DNA from: Nomia melanderi
Taxonomy: Eukaryota; Arthropoda; Insecta; Hymenoptera; Halictidae
Length of the DNA: 64,000 bases
Reading direction: 5' to 3'
Assembly: GCF_051020985.1 (NCBI RefSeq)
Contig: NC_135003.1
Coordinates: 8,673,501-8,737,500 of the forward strand
Below, piece after piece: positions 12,131 to 23,355 of the stretch. The translations under genes and the position numbers were made by a program. Below the pieces are notes generated by a model that did no database searches, was not told the origin of the DNA, and saw only the letters and a list, made by a program, of their open reading frames with translations. Numbering within the stretch: position 1 is the first letter of the stretch; every line of letters starts with the position of its first letter.

Positions 12131-15100
12131 TACATTTTGTGAAGCTAACTTAACGAGAAAATGCACATAATTTAAGAAACTAGTTTATTTCAATATTTCA
12201 TACATTGAGGAAGTATTACAAAAATGAACGTTAAATATTAAACTTTATCATTTTGCTGTATCTGACTGGGCGGCACCGCTGGAGTGTAAAAGGTTGAGTA
12301 ACATTAAGAGTCATGTTAATGTGACTGTAATGTAGTAATATTTTTCTTAATGATGGAAAAATGTAGAATCAATAATTGGAGAATTTCGAATTTCTCAGTA
12401 GCTTTGTAATGATCTATAAACCTACTCTCGAACGAGAGAGTTATCAAAATTGCTGCGCAGTGACAATATCCAATATCACCCTCGTAAGTACGTTTGTTGT
12501 CGCGCTGGAACCATGGATTTCGAAGAAAACGCAAACCAGAAGAAGTCTAAATTCACAGAATCGGAGGACCAACCCCGGTCCATCCGCTCGGCGTAAAGAA
12601 AAATCAACACGAATTGACGCACGAAGGGAGAAGGCGGAGGGTGAATGGCGTTAACGAAACAGCCGAAAAGAGGGCGAGAGGTGTATACCGATGGAAAAAA
12701 ATAGGGGGGAAACGCCGAGAGCATATCGCCGTGCGGATTAAGAGCGAGTGGCCGTTAATTCGAGCCGACGCTCGACGGTTTTTCCCGAATTGCCGTTAGG
12801 CGGACGTTATTTTTACAAGCGGACGATACGCGGCCGCAGACTCGGTTCCACGAGTAAACGCGTCCGCCGGAAGGGGGTAGTTTACCCCGACCGCGGCACC
12901 TTTGACGTCCGGGCCATGCGTGTGTACACGTTCACCGCGTTGGTCCTTCGTTCGAAAGAAAAACGGTGACGAGCTCTCGCTTCTCGTACTCACCGAATTG
13001 TTTTAATCGAATGATTCGACAGAATTTTTATCAAAGGGCTGTGTCCATTGCCCCATGGATCCTTTTCCACCCAATGATCGTTTCGTCTTCTCGACCCCGT
13101 CGAATGTTTATTCAGCTTTTCTTTCAATCTAGTAGTGTTTTCGTCTTTACAATTCTATGTTTTCCTTTCCTGCGTTTTCTTGAAGTGTGCTCACATTTAT
13201 ATTCTGATAAATGAATTTGTGAATTAAAGAAATAAAGCATTCATTACCATAAGAAAAGGCAAAGTGAAATAATCGCATTCGTTCATGGAGGCTGAAGAAT
13301 AAGAATTTTTCAGTGCGTATCTTTAAAGATTAGTTTCGAGTCAGAAGAAAATCTTTCATGCTCTCGGGAATAAAATTTTAACGGCGATTGATTGAACACT
13401 GAGTCGAATCGAATACTGTCTTCTGTTACAAGTGACGCACCGTCAAATGGGTATCGATATAAAATATGGAATAATTGTTTTATCGGAATTCGAAATAAGG
13501 TTTCCAATAAACTATAAATTATTTCGAACGTTTATGACGATGAATAATCGGGTGACTGATGTATTCAATACCGGACGCGAATCTCCAGCGTAACAGTCCC
13601 GCCGTTAAGGTGTTAAGAGACGATCCAAGGTAGGTATATTTTATACACATTATTGCTGTTCAGTCGGTAGCGTAAAATTACGTGGAAGGCGCATGTGGGT
13701 AATAGGCGACTAAAAAGGCTTTTTCTTGTGCGTTTCGCAGGCTACACACGGTATTCAGTATAGCGCAACGCCGCTCGATGGCTGGACATGAAAAATATTG
13801 TAACTGCCTCTCATCCTTTCGTATAATATAAAACTTCTCTTTTCCCCTTGCTTAATAAGATGGACTTATTACGAGGGAAATATCGGAAGACTGTATAGAG
13901 TAATGCGGCACATATGAAACATAAGTTTCAATGTATTTTGATAATGAATAACTCTTCGGTAACCGGGTTTAAGCGCTCACTGGAAACTTTTATCCCCGAT
14001 TTAACGGACTTGAAAACCCTCCGATGTATTTGCATTTTATTAATACGCTAAAGATTTTTTCAATATTACGCCGTAAACGCGGAAAGTTCCGCAGTATAAT
14101 TATCACATAGCGTAACGTAACACTAGATCAGTGGTCGACCATTAAAGTACCGAGCGAATGTGAAAATAAGATAAAAAGTAAACATATACGTAAGAAATAA
14201 CCAAGGAAGAGATTCTTGACCCGAGGGTGCTCCATTCCTAGTCATTTGTATGTATCCATGGAAACGGTTTCGAGGAGATGCATAAAATGTTATCATTTCG
14301 AATCCTCGGATACACGCGAGTGGAAAAAAGTGTTTCGCGGAGCCGCTGCGCGAGTTTATGCGGGGGGAGAGGGGACGTAGATTTTCGACGGGGAGGGGGC
14401 TGGTTTATGGGGCGAAAAGAAAAGAAGGAACGAGTTAACGTCGATCGACGACAAAAAAAAGATGGAACGGTCGATATTTAATTGAATTTCTTGTCGAGTC
14501 CGAGGGTACGGCACGATTATGAAAATGCAGGATTTATTAGGGAAGTTTTACGACGCGTTCGACGCAATAAATCTCCGCGGCAATAAAACATTATAGTTGC
14601 GCGTTTATCCGCCGGTTCATCTTCCGTTTCTTCATCCCGGTGTCGGTTTTAATTTCGATTCCGTTTTAACGCGTCGACCGCCTCGTTACCCGCGCGCACG
14701 GCGCGACACAGAGCTTTCGATCCAAAGTTATTAAATTAATCTTTCGAAATGAACTGGCGAAGAATTCATAAAACTCTATGGGCGTAAATGTATTCGCCTA
14801 GTTCGGAAAATATTTGCAGAGTCACTCTTTTCTTCGATACAGTAAACTCTTGAAGGACGGTATAAAATTTTAATTATAATCAGCTTTCGGAGGGAGATAA
14901 TGGAATATTATTCACGGATAATACATCGTCAATATTTTTATAGTGAAACATACAATGTAATGAATATAACGGAATGGTGGATTTATTAATAGATTTAATA
15001 ATTGCAGGTGTTATCGAAACTAACATTTTTGTAATGTTTTAGACTCGTGTAAAGTCTTGTGGTCCTACGATTTCTTTTCATCGCAGTGAAGAAAATGGCG

Positions 15101-18100
15101 GGCCAGGAAGTATGTAAGAGAGTATTATTCCATAAACTTAATCATTGTTCACCGAGCAACGAAAACGTCACGGAACTATTGTGAAGGAACAAAGTCACTG
15201 ACAAGTGCGAGAGAGTTTCTGGTCTAGAATGAACTGTATTTTTTATTTCTGCTCTCTTCCCTCTTTTCTCTTCTTGTCTCTTTTCCCTCTGTACGATTGT
15301 TACAGACCGCGCCGCCGTGCGCCCATGAATTTTAATTCTTTCTGTCGGAACGGAGAGGAGAGACGAAACACCGCCAAAATTTTTGTTCGAACCGCTCACT
15401 GGTGTAAAGGAAATACGTCCCGGTGTTGCCGAAAACGAGAGTGGTTCTGTGACGGCGCGTGGTGTGATATTCGTTCGATCGTTAACGATTCCTGCTCGAT
15501 ATTTTGTTTCACTGATACTCAACCGGTTACCAAAAGAAAGACAAAGTATGTTCCATATTCCTGCAAATGCTGAAGAATTATTCTTTGAACATTTGTATTT
15601 GAATGTATGAATATCAATATTTGAATTTCAACATTTTAATTTGAACACTTAAATTTAAACATTTGAATCTGAGTATCTGAAATTGAAAAGTGAACTCTCA
15701 CAAATCCCCCTGTTAAATAAAAATTGCCCGCAAAGGCTGCAACATGAAAATATGCGAAACACTCCAATATTACTCTCTCCGTGCATTTCGCACGTGAGAA
15801 CGCGGCATAAGACGTCCAATAAAAGAATGACAATTTTCTTTCCGTGGCAATCAACCGGTCGGCCGGTAAAGCACGTCTTCCCAGAGTGTCAAAGGTTGTC
15901 CCGTAAGTTTCTCGGGTCCCTTAATTAGCCGGCCGGTAGACAGAATCGCAGGTGAAGCCGGCTTGGAAACGCGTGGCACGTGGAAAACGACGGCGACGCT
16001 ACCATCTCCTTGTACGAGCGGTGCGCGGTCGCCCGCGCGCGCGCGAACTCTTTCGCGATGATCTCACCGCGAAGAATCTCGTGACGGCGGCGCGACCGTT
16101 AAAATCGCTCCCCGGGACCGTTACCTTCGATTATCCCTGGCAATTAGCGAAGTTCAGTTCAGCCGCGAAACGGTCGGTTTCAATCTCCCTGTCAACGTTC
16201 ACAATTTGTCCGCCATTAAGGCTTATATTGATCCGCGTTGCAACGCGATCCGCTGGAGTGGAGTAGACGTTAACCAGGGCCCGAGTGCCTACACACGGAG
16301 ATTCCTGAGACGTCACCAGGTGCGCGTTGACTTCTTTTATTTTCGTTCGAACCCTTCTCCCCCTTTCCCTTCCCCTTCCGCCATCCATCGCTCTTTTTTT
16401 CGACGAAGAATACGTTCGTTAAAGAATCGGGTACGTGGAATGGGCCTCTCAGCACGCATTCGCGGACCGAGCCTTAAGCACCGTTCCCACGTGCTTCACC
16501 CGTCTTGAGAATCTCGATTAACCTCGTGATCGTGCATTCGAGATTTCTAATTTTCAATACCGATTTTAAGTGTGATTGTCGACCGTACATTACTAACACG
16601 CTGGATACTCTTCTGATTCTTCTCGTTGAAATACGAATTCTTTTCGTTTTCAAACATTTTTAGTTAACTTTTCAGGTGCACACACGTCATTTGGAAGTAT
16701 CGTTACATCACACCAATATAAAGAATTATAAGAAATGTTGTAAGATGCGTTAACTAATAAACCAACAAGGAACACTTTCTGCTAGCGGGCCATTTTCCTC
16801 GAAACCGGAAGAAGAACGAAGAAATAAGAGAGCAACAATGGACGTGAGTCGGAGATTCCGTTGCGCGTTCGCTTGGTTCGTGTGCGGCGGAATCGCCGGG
16901 GCAGGAACGGTTCAAGCTATTTCCGATATGGGGGGTGGGAGGGGGAGGGACGGCATCAAACGGAGCCACAAATCACTCGGAAAGCACAGATTTGTCGGGG
17001 CCACGATTTAATTTGGCCCTGGATTAAGTTGCCCCGCGGCCGACCCGCTTGTATTACGTCTCGGATTTATCGACGCTTATTTGCGGCACGCGCGCGCCCC
17101 GGCTCTACCCTTTAAGCCGGCGGCCTAACTGAAAATGATCTCTCTATCGGGCAGGAGACGGTCCCCCGGGAGAACTTGGCGAAGAAAGTTCCGTGGGTAA
17201 ACACAGAAAACTGTCAACACATAAGGGAACAGAGGAACACCGAAGGAATTAGAAAATGTTCGACGATCCCAGGGGTATGAAGGATTCGTTGGGGGTTGAA
17301 ATTGAGCGAAAAAAATTTGATTGTACTTCGGCTGCTTGAAAACTTACATTTGAAATGTCCGTTTTAAAGGAAAGAATTCTTTTGGATTCACGCTTGTTTG
17401 CAGCTTGAAATTCTAGATTTTAAGAGTTTCAGGATATATTAATTTAGAAGCTCTAAATTTTCTAATTAATTGTAGCTAATTGTCCTGGAATTACACACTT
17501 TATGAGATTAACTTGGAGTAAGTAATGTAAAATTGAAATTAAGGCGAAAGGAAAATTATAATGATAAATTTTAGAAAACCGGAAATATTGTAACTAAGTT
17601 AGTCTGAAAAAGTCAGTGAATTTTGAGCTACTTTCGTAACGGAAAAAAATAGATCGATCTGAAATCCATAATGTCTTAAACCATAGCTTTGCGCGACCGA
17701 TCTTCGAAATCGTGGAAATCTAATTAATCGCGTGCAGGAAACTGCGGCGGATGTTCGACGCAACGCACAGCAACTAATTAACCTTCGCCGATCCATCATT
17801 CGCCATTGGGGGTTGTGAGGCAATCACATCGGCAGTCGGTTGCTTCGTGAAGGAATATTAGAAAATATAATGTTCGATAGAGGAACGGGAAACTGATTGT
17901 TTAACTACATCGACTTTCTGTTTTAATCTGCTTCGAAAATACCGTCTACAATCTCTGTTTTATGAATCTGTTCTTGCAATTAATTATACCAATATTCTCT
18001 TTCGTGTATATTGTAACAGAAACAAATATTCATTTCAATAAACTTTTGTAAATCAAAGTTTAATGTTAGTCTTGTTTGTTTCGTGCTGTCAAGCTTCTTT

Positions 18101-18852
18101 CAATTGTAATATTATGAAATTAAATAAAATTACAAATTACGTTAACTGATGATATTTATTTATACGAATAAATATACGGTATATTCTGTTTTCAGTTTAT
18201 CAGAGTTAATGAAAATATGTTTGAGTGGTATGTTAAGAAAAATGGACGGAATATTCGTGTTCTTTGTAAGTTACATAAGTACTCGGCGTATTTCCTGAGA
18301 TTCAATAAGAGTAATCAAACAGATTTGCACGACTAATGTAATCAGTTCCTTACAAAGAACCTATTAATGTGTACAATTACTTCGTACCCAAATTGTAAAC
18401 ACTGGATTACTCGCTACGTCTAACGAGCGTTGACGAAGACATCGTCAGCATGTGTATACGTGTTTGAGCAGTGCCTAAAGGCAACGCTTCTAGCGAACCT
18501 TCCGGGTTATACGAACCACTGTCCAAACATCATTACTCGCTCTATTGCCGAATCAAACGTTATATTTGAATACTTCGGCCGCTGGTCATCGGTTTCTCTA
18601 TCATAAGAACCTGACAAACTTTTTGTATATCCAGCAACCAATCAGCATTAGTTTCTTACATTTCAACGCTTCAATTATCGCACGCCGGTATATATCTAAA
18701 AAACTATAATCTCTAACACTAAGAACTAATAAAGTAAGAAATCAATGAATCTCACAATTATAGAAAGACACGAAATTTTCACAGAAGAAACTAGAACCAC
18801 TGACTTATATATAACAAACTATTATTTTTAAATGCAATTACATTTTATTCCG
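12131..18852. other. Non-coding stretch
   Basis: Alternating AT-rich sequence and CpG-rich patches (12.6-12.95, 14.3-14.7, 15.9-16.5 and 16.8-17.1 kb). Splice-like sites occur, but no reading frame beside them resembles a known protein. Confidence 0.5.
15584..15685. repeat. Degenerate ATTTGAA-type array
   Basis: Around ten loosely spaced copies of ATTTGAA/ATTTGAT/AACATTT words. Too diverged to define a unit precisely. Confidence 0.55.
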
Positions 18853-19272
18853 TTACTTTCCGCTGATCTTTATTGATTCCTCCTGCTTGTGACTATGCAA
18901 CTTACGGCAAGAATCATCCGAGCTATACATGCAATCTCCATATTTGACCCGAAACCTGTTATTATATGGAACGTTATTATTTGAGACGAGCACAAACACC
19001 AAAATTTGTTGGACAATGTTCTGGAGATCGCCTGAGAAAATGACAGTGCCATCGAGATCCGACGACATTCTGGTACCACCAACTTTTGCGGACAGTGTAT
19101 TAACCCCTTTAACACGGTGCGTATCGTTTTCCTTGCTGAAACCGGTTCTCGAACTCACCTCTGTTATTTCGTGACTTGGGGAACATTTTCGTCGGCGTGG
19201 ATATTCCTCCGAGGCACCGATGCATAAATTCGGTTTCGTTTCAGATCCCTTTGCCGATAGCTCCGGTCGTAT
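18853..19272 (-). other. 139-codon open frame with no ATG at its 5' end; unrecognised, weak candidate
   Basis: The minus-strand frame is open from 19272 to a TAA at 18853. Inside it lie a consensus GAG|GTGAGT donor (19158), an AACAG acceptor-like site (about 18963) and a CC|GTAAGT donor (about 18909). AATAAA follows the stop within ten bases. The predicted stretch includes Gly/Asp/Val-rich sequence such as GTRMSSDLDGTVIFSGDL, unlike its Arg-rich neighbours, but I cannot place it in a family. It could be an exon, a decayed gene fragment or chance. Confidence 0.2.
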
Positions 19273-21576
19273 TCACAGATTCTTCTGCCTGCTGACCGAA
19301 CAACCCAGTCATATTCTCGTTGGGGCCGATGTTTTCAAGAAGAAACAAAATTGCTAACGATTCCCCTCATTCTCGTAAAAATGTTAGTCACGCGAAATTA
19401 GCTGGGAATCAGTTGGAATAGATCGTGTTAAATATTATTTTGAATCTACCCGTCTAACAAAATATTTGTACAATTTCTTTCCAAATTCTATACTTCTAAA
19501 TAACTTTCTAAGACATATTAGAAGTATTGATTAACGTTTAGCTAAAAGGAGACAGTATTCAGTGTTCCATGTGACTCACAATTTACTTCAAAACTGAAAT
19601 ACCGATGTCAAGTTAAGACTATTCCAGTTCAACACTTTTTCAACACAGCAATCAGTTTCAATTCCAAATGGCTGAATCTCCCGACTGAATATCGCGAAGC
19701 GACCTGTAAGTTCGAGTTAAGATTGCATTAGATCTTATTATGACTTATATATCTAGCGAAATTTCCAACCGTCAGATCTATCGCCCTTTATCTCAACTTT
19801 ACGGCCGCTCGAAGATTCTTCTAATATCGAATTCACTTCTTGCCCGCGTTTAGAAGCCGGACGATCCCAGTTTCTCGGCTTTTCAAAGGTGGCCGCAACT
19901 GCGGGGACTTCTGTTCAACAAATCGCGTCCAAGGTTCGCGTCCGCCGATTAATGCCGTTACTAAGTCAGCGGCGGTGCAATTCGGCCGATTTGTTGAACC
20001 CGCGGGGTCCACTGTCTCTTTGAGAGGCCGCGATTTCGCGTTTCGCGCGAACTCGAGGAAACGGGCCGTGTTTGTCACCGGTAACGCATTAAGCCAGTAT
20101 TTACGCGGGGTCCGCGTTGACAGGCTCTCTTTGAGGTTAATAATAGACAGACGGTCGGACTAAGCGCGTTCTTAATATTTCAGTAATCGCTGTGACCCGG
20201 ACAGAGCCCGGCCGCGAATTTACACGTAACGTCCGACGCCGGGCCGCTTCATCTTTGATGCCTTGAAATATCTGGACACCGGCGTGCGCGCACCGTCTCC
20301 TTCCTTGTCCGCGGTTCGTTCGCGTGAAATTCGCTTTGGTCGCGTGGACACGATGTACACACCGTGTTGTAATCTCCGCCGCCGCCGGGATATATCTGGA
20401 CACTTTGTGACCCTTTCCAGGTGGCCTCGGGTCTCTTTAATGCTACCCCGAAGGGGATCGTTCGCCTTCAATGTGGATCTTCGAACAGGTAGAAGCAACT
20501 CTGTTGCAGATCCTCCGATAGCGGTCGCGTGGGTTTTATTTTATGTCCCTGAATTGCAATCGTACCGGCGAAGAATATTTCAGGTGCTTCGATTTTCGAG
20601 TACGATGACCTGCAGGTGAACGAATGTCGAACGAGCTTGAACAGGGTTCAAGTGGAGATTCTGAGATTTTTTAGTAGTTGGATTTATCCGCATGGAAATA
20701 GTTCTCTCCGGCTAGTAAGTTGTTAATTCGAAGAGAATGATTTAAGCGTTTTAATTCTTAAATGAAATGTTGTAAACGGTGTTATATTCTTCAAAAGTAT
20801 CAATAAGGAACAAAGGATCTACTATATTCCTTCTTGATATAGCACATTCGTTGAAAAGACTGTCAACGTCTTTTAAATGATAGAGTGTTAAGTAGCCTTA
20901 ACCTGGTACACGTTGCTCGCTAAATAGCATTCTTAGAGCTCAAAGACTACTAACTTAACAAACAATGAAATAATCAGCCTCAATTGAGGACTAGCATGAC
21001 ATAGAAGGACATACAGACGTCCAAAGGGTTGATGCTCAATCACAAACGAGACAGTAACTCCGGGACGGTCGTGTACGACTATGAAAGCAGATGACAGGTC
21101 CGCGGAGGGTCACTGATTGACCGAACTGTGAGACTGTGTGGCTATGCAAATCCCCTGTATCCCCGATCATTAAGGCATACGGTGTGCTCCCGCGGACTCG
21201 GCGGAATCGTTTATTACTCTATTCCCCGCTATTACGCGCATTCAGCATGCATAGTCGAAAAAGAAGAAGGTCCTCCTCGGCGCGCACCGTTCCATAATTC
21301 ATACGGTGTCGGCGTTTCTGTGAATTTTCTCTGCGCGCACCCGGTTAAACGCACTCTTTATTCCGCGCGGCGAGACTTTCGGAACGGGGATACGCGGTTT
21401 TTTTCGAAATTCCCGCGCGAACGTGTGTTGGAGCGCGCGGCCTTTGCATACACACAGGATTCTCGGGTGTCGTCGCGATTTCGTCGAACATTCACCATTC
21501 ATTTGAACAATTTACGTTTGTCGGAATCGTTAGAAACTGTTTACGCAGTCGTTGGTATTCTATTCGTCTTTCTTTA
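19273..21576. other. Non-coding stretch
   Basis: CpG-rich patch at 19.8-20.6 kb with open frames on both strands. A single POU octamer ATGCAAAT lies at 21144. Nothing else is supported. Confidence 0.45.
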
Positions 21577-22185
21577 ATGGGCCGTGACACGGTGAATATT
21601 TCGAAAATAGGAAAACAGCGTTTCCCGATCGAAAATTTCTTGGAGCTTGCTTTTCCAGGTGCTCAGAAACAGCAGAGGTTCTTTCCACCTCGAACAAGGG
21701 ACAGTCGACTTGAAATTCATGTTGTTCCGAGATTTAATTTGAGATTAAACTTAATATTTAAATTTATTCCGTCGGGAACATTTGCCCACCCCCTAGATAT
21801 TAAAGGAGAGGACTTCCTCCTTTTCCTCTCCCAGCCCTCACCCATCTGGTTCTTCCGGACGGTCGCACGAACCAACCACCAGTCGATATCCGCGGCCGAA
21901 CGAACCGTTGTTTCCATCGATCGATACGCACTATATGCAGGATCGCATGTTAGCAAAACGATGCCATCCATGTTCATCAAATATTCAATAGTCCCGCCTA
22001 CGAAAATTCACGCATCTGTTCCCCGCCGCGGTATAAAGCGATCGCCACGATTACAGGGAAAATCAGCTGAAACCAACCCTTTCCAGACGAAATTGTTCGC
22101 CTCCCTCCCCCGTCATCCTGCCGCGCCAGCTACAACCACCGAATGCGCGGTCGCGACAGGTGGCTCGTTGATATCCGATTCTCTG
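21577..22185 (+). other. Long open frame ending at a splice donor; unrecognised, weak candidate exon
   Basis: An ATG at 21577 opens a 203-codon frame that reaches CTCTG|GTAAGTTT at 22185, a near-perfect donor in phase 0. An acceptor-like GCTTGCTTTTCCAG ends at 21658 within the frame, so an internal exon 21659-22185 is also possible. The predicted residues show no domain, signal peptide or repeat that I recognise, and are rich in Arg, Ser and Pro in the way expected from GC-rich non-coding DNA. With about 128 kb of frames scanned, one open frame this long could occur by chance. Confidence 0.18.
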
Positions 22186-23056
22186 GTAAGTTTGTTACAT
22201 TAAATATGTGCAGGTCATAGGAACCTCCAATTTGGCAGTGCGTAATTGTTCGTTCTTTCGTGACCTAATTACGTTTGCCAATGAGAACTCGTAACCGAAC
22301 GAGTATACAAAGGAGTAAAATAACTTTTGAGAATTACACATTTTTACTAGAAGTTTTACCCTTCTCGTATGATTCACATTCAATATGTTAATGCAGAAAA
22401 GAAAATTTCATTTTACCAAATCTCTTCCCCAGATTCTCGGTGCTTCGTCAGAGAAATGAAAATTCACGCGAACGTCTACAATGCGGTAATTACGATTTTT
22501 TAACCCAGTTGCTTCACCAACTTTATGAAATCCAAAATAAGATAATAAGTACTCGGTTCCCAGGATACTAATTAAAATATTGCATCGTCCTTATTACAAA
22601 ATACTTATAACTATACATAATCAAGAATACCTAATTACAGAAAATAAGGATTGCACAAGAACATGCAGCCAAAGGTAGTTAGCCGAAGGGAAGTTATAGA
22701 ATATGGTATTACATTCACGAAGTCAGCGACTCTTTCCACTTTCATTGTTTCAATTTTCGTTCGCGAGATTTGTAGCATTTAACAGAACATTGCAACTAAG
22801 AGCAACGCCGAGGCAAATCGTGGTAGCGAATGCGATACCGTCAGAAATGTAATTCGATGGATGAGGCAGGTGATTCGTGTCCAAGCGAAAGAGAAATTCG
22901 CGAGCGGAACGAGCGAGCAATATGCTCGCGGTACAAAAAGAGAAGACTAGAAACATCGTCTCGTCGCGACGGTTTATTCCAGCGCGTACACGGGAACGAC
23001 GTTACTTCTGCATTGATTATTCCCCGAATCAATTCCAAGTGAGCCGTCCTGTCGCC
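22186..23056. other. Non-coding stretch before the ACG and GA repeats
   Basis: AT-rich to about 22.8 kb, then moderately GC-rich. No coding signal was seen. Confidence 0.5.
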
Positions 23057-23117
23057 CTCGCGACTACGACGATGACGACGACGACGATGACGACGACGAC
23101 GATGACGACGTCGACTA
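23057..23117. repeat. (ACG)n/(ATG)n compound trinucleotide repeat
   Basis: Tandem GAC/ACG units interrupted every four or five units by ATG, ending in a GACGTC palindrome. The open frames across it are repeat-driven. Confidence 0.9.
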
Positions 23118-23261
23118 TTGCGGCAACGACAGTATGCACAGGCCGGCGAGCCGCTGCACGCTCGTGAAAAACCTAATCGTTAAAGTAAAGCCCACATTAC
23201 GTTTCCCGGTACGTTTACCCACGGTCGAACTACACACACGCACATACGACAGAGAGAAAGT

Positions 23262-23274
23262 GAGAAAGTGAGAA

Positions 23275-23342
<68 letters not shown>
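23262..23342. repeat. (GA)n microsatellite with GAGAAAGT lead-in
   Basis: Three copies of an 8-base GAGAAAGT unit run into about 32 uninterrupted GA units, ending at the GC palindrome at 23342. It contains many GAGA-factor-like pentamers, but a microsatellite origin is sufficient to explain it. Confidence 0.95.
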
Positions 23343-23347
<5 letters not shown>

Positions 23348-23355
23348 CGCGCCCC
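23342..23355. other. Perfect 14-bp GC palindrome
   Basis: GGGGCGCGCGCCCC is its own reverse complement and directly abuts the (GA)n tract. Its alternating CG core could adopt Z-DNA or a short cruciform. No function is assigned. Confidence 0.8.

Noticed and set aside
12993..13125. Minus-strand open stretch ending at TTCG|GTGAGT
   Set aside because: One frame is open for about 34 codons but stops before the donor, and the other frames stop too; no acceptor and no recognisable residues.
15724..15741. Minus-strand codons reading C-S-L-C-G-Q, resembling the start of LMO4 LIM2
   Set aside because: The following residues do not continue with the expected SIPASE-like stretch or any H-x2-C/C-x2-C ligands, a stop occurs on one side, and there is no acceptor at the right phase. 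Chance match.
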